From: Breznakia pachnodae
GTDB taxonomy: Bacteria > Bacillota_I > Bacilli_A > Erysipelotrichales > Erysipelotrichaceae
Assembly: GCF_030814225.1 (NCBI RefSeq)
Contig: NZ_JAUSUR010000008.1
Location: forward strand, 186,001-250,000
Reading direction: 5' to 3'
Length of the DNA stretch: 64,000 nt
The notes beneath the pieces were generated by a model. It was not told the origin of the DNA, did no database searches, and worked only from the letters and a program-made list of their open reading frames with translations. Numbering within the stretch: the first letter of the stretch is position 1; every line of letters begins with the position of its first letter. Of the stretch, positions 60,965 to 64,000 are shown one piece after another. The translations under genes and the position numbers were made by a program.

Positions 60965-63595
60965 TTAAAGAGTAAACCCTAGGTTTGTACTAATTTCTTT
61001 TATTGCTTCATCTAGTTTGCTAGCATCTTTTCCACCAGCCTGTGCCATATCCGGACGGCCACCACCGTTACCACCACAAATTTGAGCAGCTTCTTTTACT
61101 AAATTACCACAATTGATTCCCTTCGCAACAGCATCCTTACTTGCACTAGCAACAAAGACAACTTTACCATTATCTTCACTAGCAACAAAGACAACTGCGC
61201 TACCAAGTTTATCTTTGATTGATGAAGCCATATCTTTTAATGCTCCACCGTTTACTCCTACAAACTTCTTAACCAGCACCTTTATACCGTCTACTTCTTT
61301 TGCATCCGATAAAAGGTTATCTGCTTCTTTTTTCATTGCTTCTTCTTTTAATGACTGAACTTCTTTTTGAAGTTGTTTGATTTCATCACTAAGACTGGTA
61401 ACTTTATCTTCCATTCCATTGATTGTTTTCATTTTTAGAATAGAAGCAACATTTAATAATATTTCTTCTTCTTTCTTAAATTCTTCAAATGCTGAATATC
61501 CACACTTCGCTACAATACGGCGAATTCCTGAACCGATTGATTCTTCACTTACAATTTTGAAGACACCAATATTACCAGTTCTTTGGACATGACATCCACC
61601 ACAGAATTCTTTGGATACATCACCCATCGAAACAATACGAACCACATCACCATACTTTTCATCAAACATTGCTGTAGCTCCTGTTTTCTTAGCATCCTCA
61701 ATGTTCATATATTCAACCTTCACTACTTCATCTTGTTCGATAAATCGGTTGACAAGTTGTTCAACTTCATTCAATTGCTCTGAATTCACCTTCTCAAAGT
61801 GAGTGAAATCAAAACGTAAGTATTCGTCGCTTACATATGATCCTGCTTGGGCAATATGATCACCTACAATACGCTTTAATGCGCTTTGCAGTAAATGGGT
61901 AGCCGAGTGATGACGTGTTGTAAGAGCACGTTTCTTAGCACTAAGCGCCAAATGTGCCTTATCACCTGTATGAATTGTTCCATCACTGATTTCAACACTA
62001 TGCAAGAATTGACCATGTGGTGCTTTTTTTACATCGATTACGTTATAAGAGACTCCATCAACGGTAACTTCACCTTGATCTGCTACTTGTCCTCCACTTT
62101 CTGCATAGAAGCAAGTCTGATCAAAGACCAACTGACCATCTTCTGATAGTTCATTAACTTTTACACCATCTTTAAACATACCAATTACTACTGCATTGCA
62201 TGTCAGATTGTCATATCCAATAAATTCACTTATATCTGTGAATTCCATTAAATCTACAGATTGTGAAGTCATCGAACCAGAATCAGCACGAGCATTTCTA
62301 GCGCGTTCTTTTTGTTTTCCCATTTCTTTATCAAAACCATCACGGTCAATTGTATAACCATCATCATTTAAGATTTCTTCAGTTAATTCATAGGGGAATC
62401 CATATGTATCATATAATTTAAATGCTACCTTTCCTGAAAAAACAGTGCCATCCATTTTTGATATCTCATCATTTAATAGTTTCTCACCATTTGATAATGT
62501 TTTATGGAACGTTTCCTCTTCCGTTTTAATTAAATTTTGATTATATTCCACTTTATCCATTAAATATGGATAGAAATCTTTCATATTTTCACTTACAATT
62601 GGTACCAATTGATACATAAAGGATTCATTTAATCCTAATTTAATTCCATAACGCACTGCTCTACGTAACACTCTACGCAACACATATCCACGGCCATTAT
62701 TAGAGAACATAGCTCCATCACTTAGCGCAAACACAACTGTTCTTATATGGTCTGCAATAACGCGATATGCCATTTTATACTCACCTTCATATTTATTTGG
62801 TGTAAGTTTTTCAACTTCACGAATTACTGGAAGGAATAAATCTGTATCATAGTTAGTTTCTCCACCTTGCACGATTGATACTAAACGTTCTAATCCCATT
62901 CCTGTATCAATGTTTTTCTGTGGCAATTCTTTGTATTCACTTCTTGGTTTTCCAGGCTGTGCATCGTATTGAGAGAATACAACATTCCATACTTCAATAT
63001 AACGATCATTTTCTAATTCTTCAAAGAATAATCTTTCACCAATTCCTTCAGGATCATATTTTTCTCCTCGATCATAGAAAATTTCACTGTCTGGTCCACT
63101 AGGTCCAGCTCCAATTTCCCAGAAGTTTCCATCTGTCTTTAGAATATGACTTGGATCAATACCAATTTCATCTACCCATACATTGTAAGCAACATCATCA
63201 TCTGTATAAACTGAGATGTACATCTTTTCTTTTTCCATTCCAATATATTCTGGGCTTGTCAGAAACTCCCAAGCAAAATGAATTGCTTCTTTCTTGAAGT
63301 AATCACCAATTGAAAAGTTTCCTAACATTTCAAAGAATGTATGATGTCTTGCTGTTTTACCAACGTTTTCAATATCATTAGTACGAATTGATTTTTGTGC
63401 ATTTGCAATACGATTGCTCTTTGGTTGTTCACTACCATCAAAGTATTTCTTTAATGCTGCAACTCCTGCATTGATCCATAAAAGAGTTGGATCATTATTT
63501 GGAATTAGCGATGCTCCTGGTTCAATCATATGACCATTACTAGCAAAGTAATCTAAGAATAACTGTCGTATTTCATTTCCTGTTCTTTGTTTCAT
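60965..63595 (-). CDS. alaS: Alanyl-tRNA synthetase
   Basis: Class II synthetase charging tRNA-Ala, 876 residues. The catalytic domain covers about 1-440 (ASNGHMIEPGASLIPNNDPTL, KSIRTNDIENVGKTARHHTF, GRGYVLRRVLRRAVRYG). The editing domain has the zinc motifs TRHHSATHLLQSAL and CGGCHVQRTGNIG. A coiled coil at about 725-770 precedes the C-terminal DHHA1 domain (GNGGGRPDMAQAGG). The ATG has a GAGGAGG site. A T-box leader precedes it. Confidence 0.98.
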   Translation of the reverse strand: MKQRTGNEIRQLFLDYFASNGHMIEPGASLIPNNDPTLLWINAGVAALKKYFDGSEQPKSNRIANAQKSIRTNDIENVGKTARHHTFFEMLGNFSIGDYFKKEAIHFAWEFLTSPEYIGMEKEKMYISVYTDDDVAYNVWVDEIGIDPSHILKTDGNFWEIGAGPSGPDSEIFYDRGEKYDPEGIGERLFFEELENDRYIEVWNVVFSQYDAQPGKPRSEYKELPQKNIDTGMGLERLVSIVQGGETNYDTDLFLPVIREVEKLTPNKYEGEYKMAYRVIADHIRTVVFALSDGAMFSNNGRGYVLRRVLRRAVRYGIKLGLNESFMYQLVPIVSENMKDFYPYLMDKVEYNQNLIKTEEETFHKTLSNGEKLLNDEISKMDGTVFSGKVAFKLYDTYGFPYELTEEILNDDGYTIDRDGFDKEMGKQKERARNARADSGSMTSQSVDLMEFTDISEFIGYDNLTCNAVVIGMFKDGVKVNELSEDGQLVFDQTCFYAESGGQVADQGEVTVDGVSYNVIDVKKAPHGQFLHSVEISDGTIHTGDKAHLALSAKKRALTTRHHSATHLLQSALKRIVGDHIAQAGSYVSDEYLRFDFTHFEKVNSEQLNEVEQLVNRFIEQDEVVKVEYMNIEDAKKTGATAMFDEKYGDVVRIVSMGDVSKEFCGGCHVQRTGNIGVFKIVSEESIGSGIRRIVAKCGYSAFEEFKKEEEILLNVASILKMKTINGMEDKVTSLSDEIKQLQKEVQSLKEEAMKKEADNLLSDAKEVDGIKVLVKKFVGVNGGALKDMASSIKDKLGSAVVFVASEDNGKVVFVASASKDAVAKGINCGNLVKEAAQICGGNGGGRPDMAQAGGKDASKLDEAIKEISTNLGFTL

Positions 63596-63612
63596 AACTA
63601 TACCTCCTCATA

Positions 63613-63829
63613 TAAAAATAAAAAACGTTCCATGTCAGGAACGTTTTAAACGCGGTACCATCCTGATTCATAAGATAATACATATCTTATGCACCTTAAT
63701 TCATCTTTAACGCAGACTATACGATAAAACTCCTAAGTAGCTTCCTCAAGTTCAACTATAAAGCTTTCACCAACTGCTTTTTCTCTGGAATAGGTTCTGC
63801 ATGAGTACTCATCTTATTCATCATTTTAT
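63613..63829 (-). promoter_or_regulatory. T-box riboswitch of alaS, GCU (Ala) specifier
   Basis: Leader that senses uncharged tRNA-Ala. Stem I has the AGTA bulge; the specifier loop reads GAA-GCT-A (codon at 63739-63741). The T-box GGATGGTACCGCG (63651-63663) and the terminator AACGTTCC/GGAACGTT followed by T (63624-63645) complete it. The base after TGG is T, matching an A73 discriminator. It serves as an internal standard for reading the other T-box. Confidence 0.92.
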
Positions 63830-63835
63830 TAATGA

Positions 63836-63864
63836 ATTATATCACACTTTCACAGGTCTATCAA
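63836..63864 (-). promoter_or_regulatory. Promoter for the alaS T-box leader
   Basis: TTGATA, 17-base spacer, TATAAT on the minus strand. It overlaps the end of the upstream MFS gene. Confidence 0.85.
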
Positions 63865-64000
63865 GATTACGAATTGATTTCACCATCAGACAGAAACCAA
63901 CACATAAGATAGCAGCAACACCACAAATAACAAACCAGTTATGTACACCTATTTGCTCGGCAAATGCCCCTGAAAACATAAGTCCAACTGGTGCTGCAAA
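63842..64000 (-). CDS. MFS transporter, C-terminal end only (cut by window edge)
   Basis: The last 52 codons of a membrane protein: part of one helix (VGLMFSGAFAEQIG), a short loop (VHNWF), a final helix (VICGVAAILCVGFCLMV) and a basic tail KSIRNLDRPVKV. The pattern of GAFAEQIGV...WF followed by a helix resembles the last two helices of major facilitator transporters. The rest is outside the window, so substrate and full family are unknown. The alaS promoter lies inside its 3' end. Confidence 0.65.
   Translation of the reverse strand, partial: FAAPVGLMFSGAFAEQIGVHNWFVICGVAAILCVGFCLMVKSIRNLDRPVKV

Noticed and set aside
1-64000. CRISPR arrays, tRNA or rRNA genes, insertion sequences, prophage
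   Set aside because: I looked for direct repeats with regular spacers, tRNA-like cloverleafs, transposase motifs and integrase-flanked islands and saw none. XerC is the chromosomal recombinase in a conserved cluster, not a phage integrase.

Overview
The window is chromosome from a low-GC Gram-positive bacterium (Bacillota). Gene order is Bacillus-like: rpsP-khpA-rimM-trmD, rplS-rbgA-rnhB-dprA-topA-trmFO-xerC, rpsB-tsf-pyrH-frr-uppS-cdsA-dxr-rseP, a comG operon beside a YqgX-type hydrolase and pbpA, ispH/cshB/nfo, scpA-scpB-rluB, and ireB-ruvX-DUF1292-mltG-greA next to alaS. It lacks pieces a Bacillus would have at these junctions: hslVU and codY after xerC, and proS and polC after rseP. Together with AT-richness and two T-box leaders, this fits the Erysipelotrichia better than Bacilli proper. 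That placement is an inference; no rRNA gene is present. Nearly all genes lie on the minus strand.

Layout. 1-1621: start of smc, cut by the window edge. 1752-2402: a hemolysin III/TrhA membrane protein. 2443-7443: an accessory cell-surface block with a sigma factor tethered to the membrane, a large surface protein and a secreted lethal-factor-like metallopeptidase. 7660-10830: two aminopeptidases. 10891-18085: envelope-lipid and isoprenoid genes, ribosome recycling and translation elongation, with a structured rpsB leader. 18114-26514: xerC, trmFO, topA, dprA, two similar signal peptidases around rnhB-rbgA, and rplS with its leader. 26570-29659: an ABC amino-acid transporter under a T-box whose specifier reads UAC (Tyr). 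29682-31564: trmD-rimM-khpA-rpsP. 31582-35140: a complete seven-gene comG pseudopilus operon. 35191-38271: MBL hydrolase, rpmG and a class B PBP. 38347-43426: ispG, a DinB-like protein, nfo, cshB and ispH. 43438-50087: rpsU, murE, mtaB, an unknown gene, rsmE, a methyltransferase, marR and rluB. 50095-54467: scpAB, ruvAB, a HAD phosphatase and xth. 54626-58262: a Na/Pi transporter, a GNAT enzyme, two unknown small proteins and a lipoprotein. 58341-63864: greA, mltG, DUF1292, ruvX, ireB and alaS with an Ala T-box. 63842-64000: the end of an MFS transporter.

How the genes work together. Three MEP-pathway enzymes (dxr, ispG, ispH) and UppS supply undecaprenyl carrier for wall synthesis (murE, pbpA, mltG). 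The translation genes are controlled partly by leader RNAs (rpsB, rplS, alaS). SMC with ScpA/ScpB, RuvA/RuvB/RuvX, TopA, XerC, Nfo, Xth and RnhB cover chromosome maintenance. ComG proteins and DprA indicate capacity for DNA uptake and natural transformation.

Most unusual are: (i) the 2.4-7.4 kb block, where a sigma factor carries its own transmembrane helix and extracellular Ig-like domain and is probably co-transcribed with a surface protein; (ii) a TrpX-type transporter whose T-box reads Tyr at both the specifier and the discriminator-pairing position, checked against the alaS T-box in the same window; and (iii) a ribosomal protein S2 with a long charged tail.
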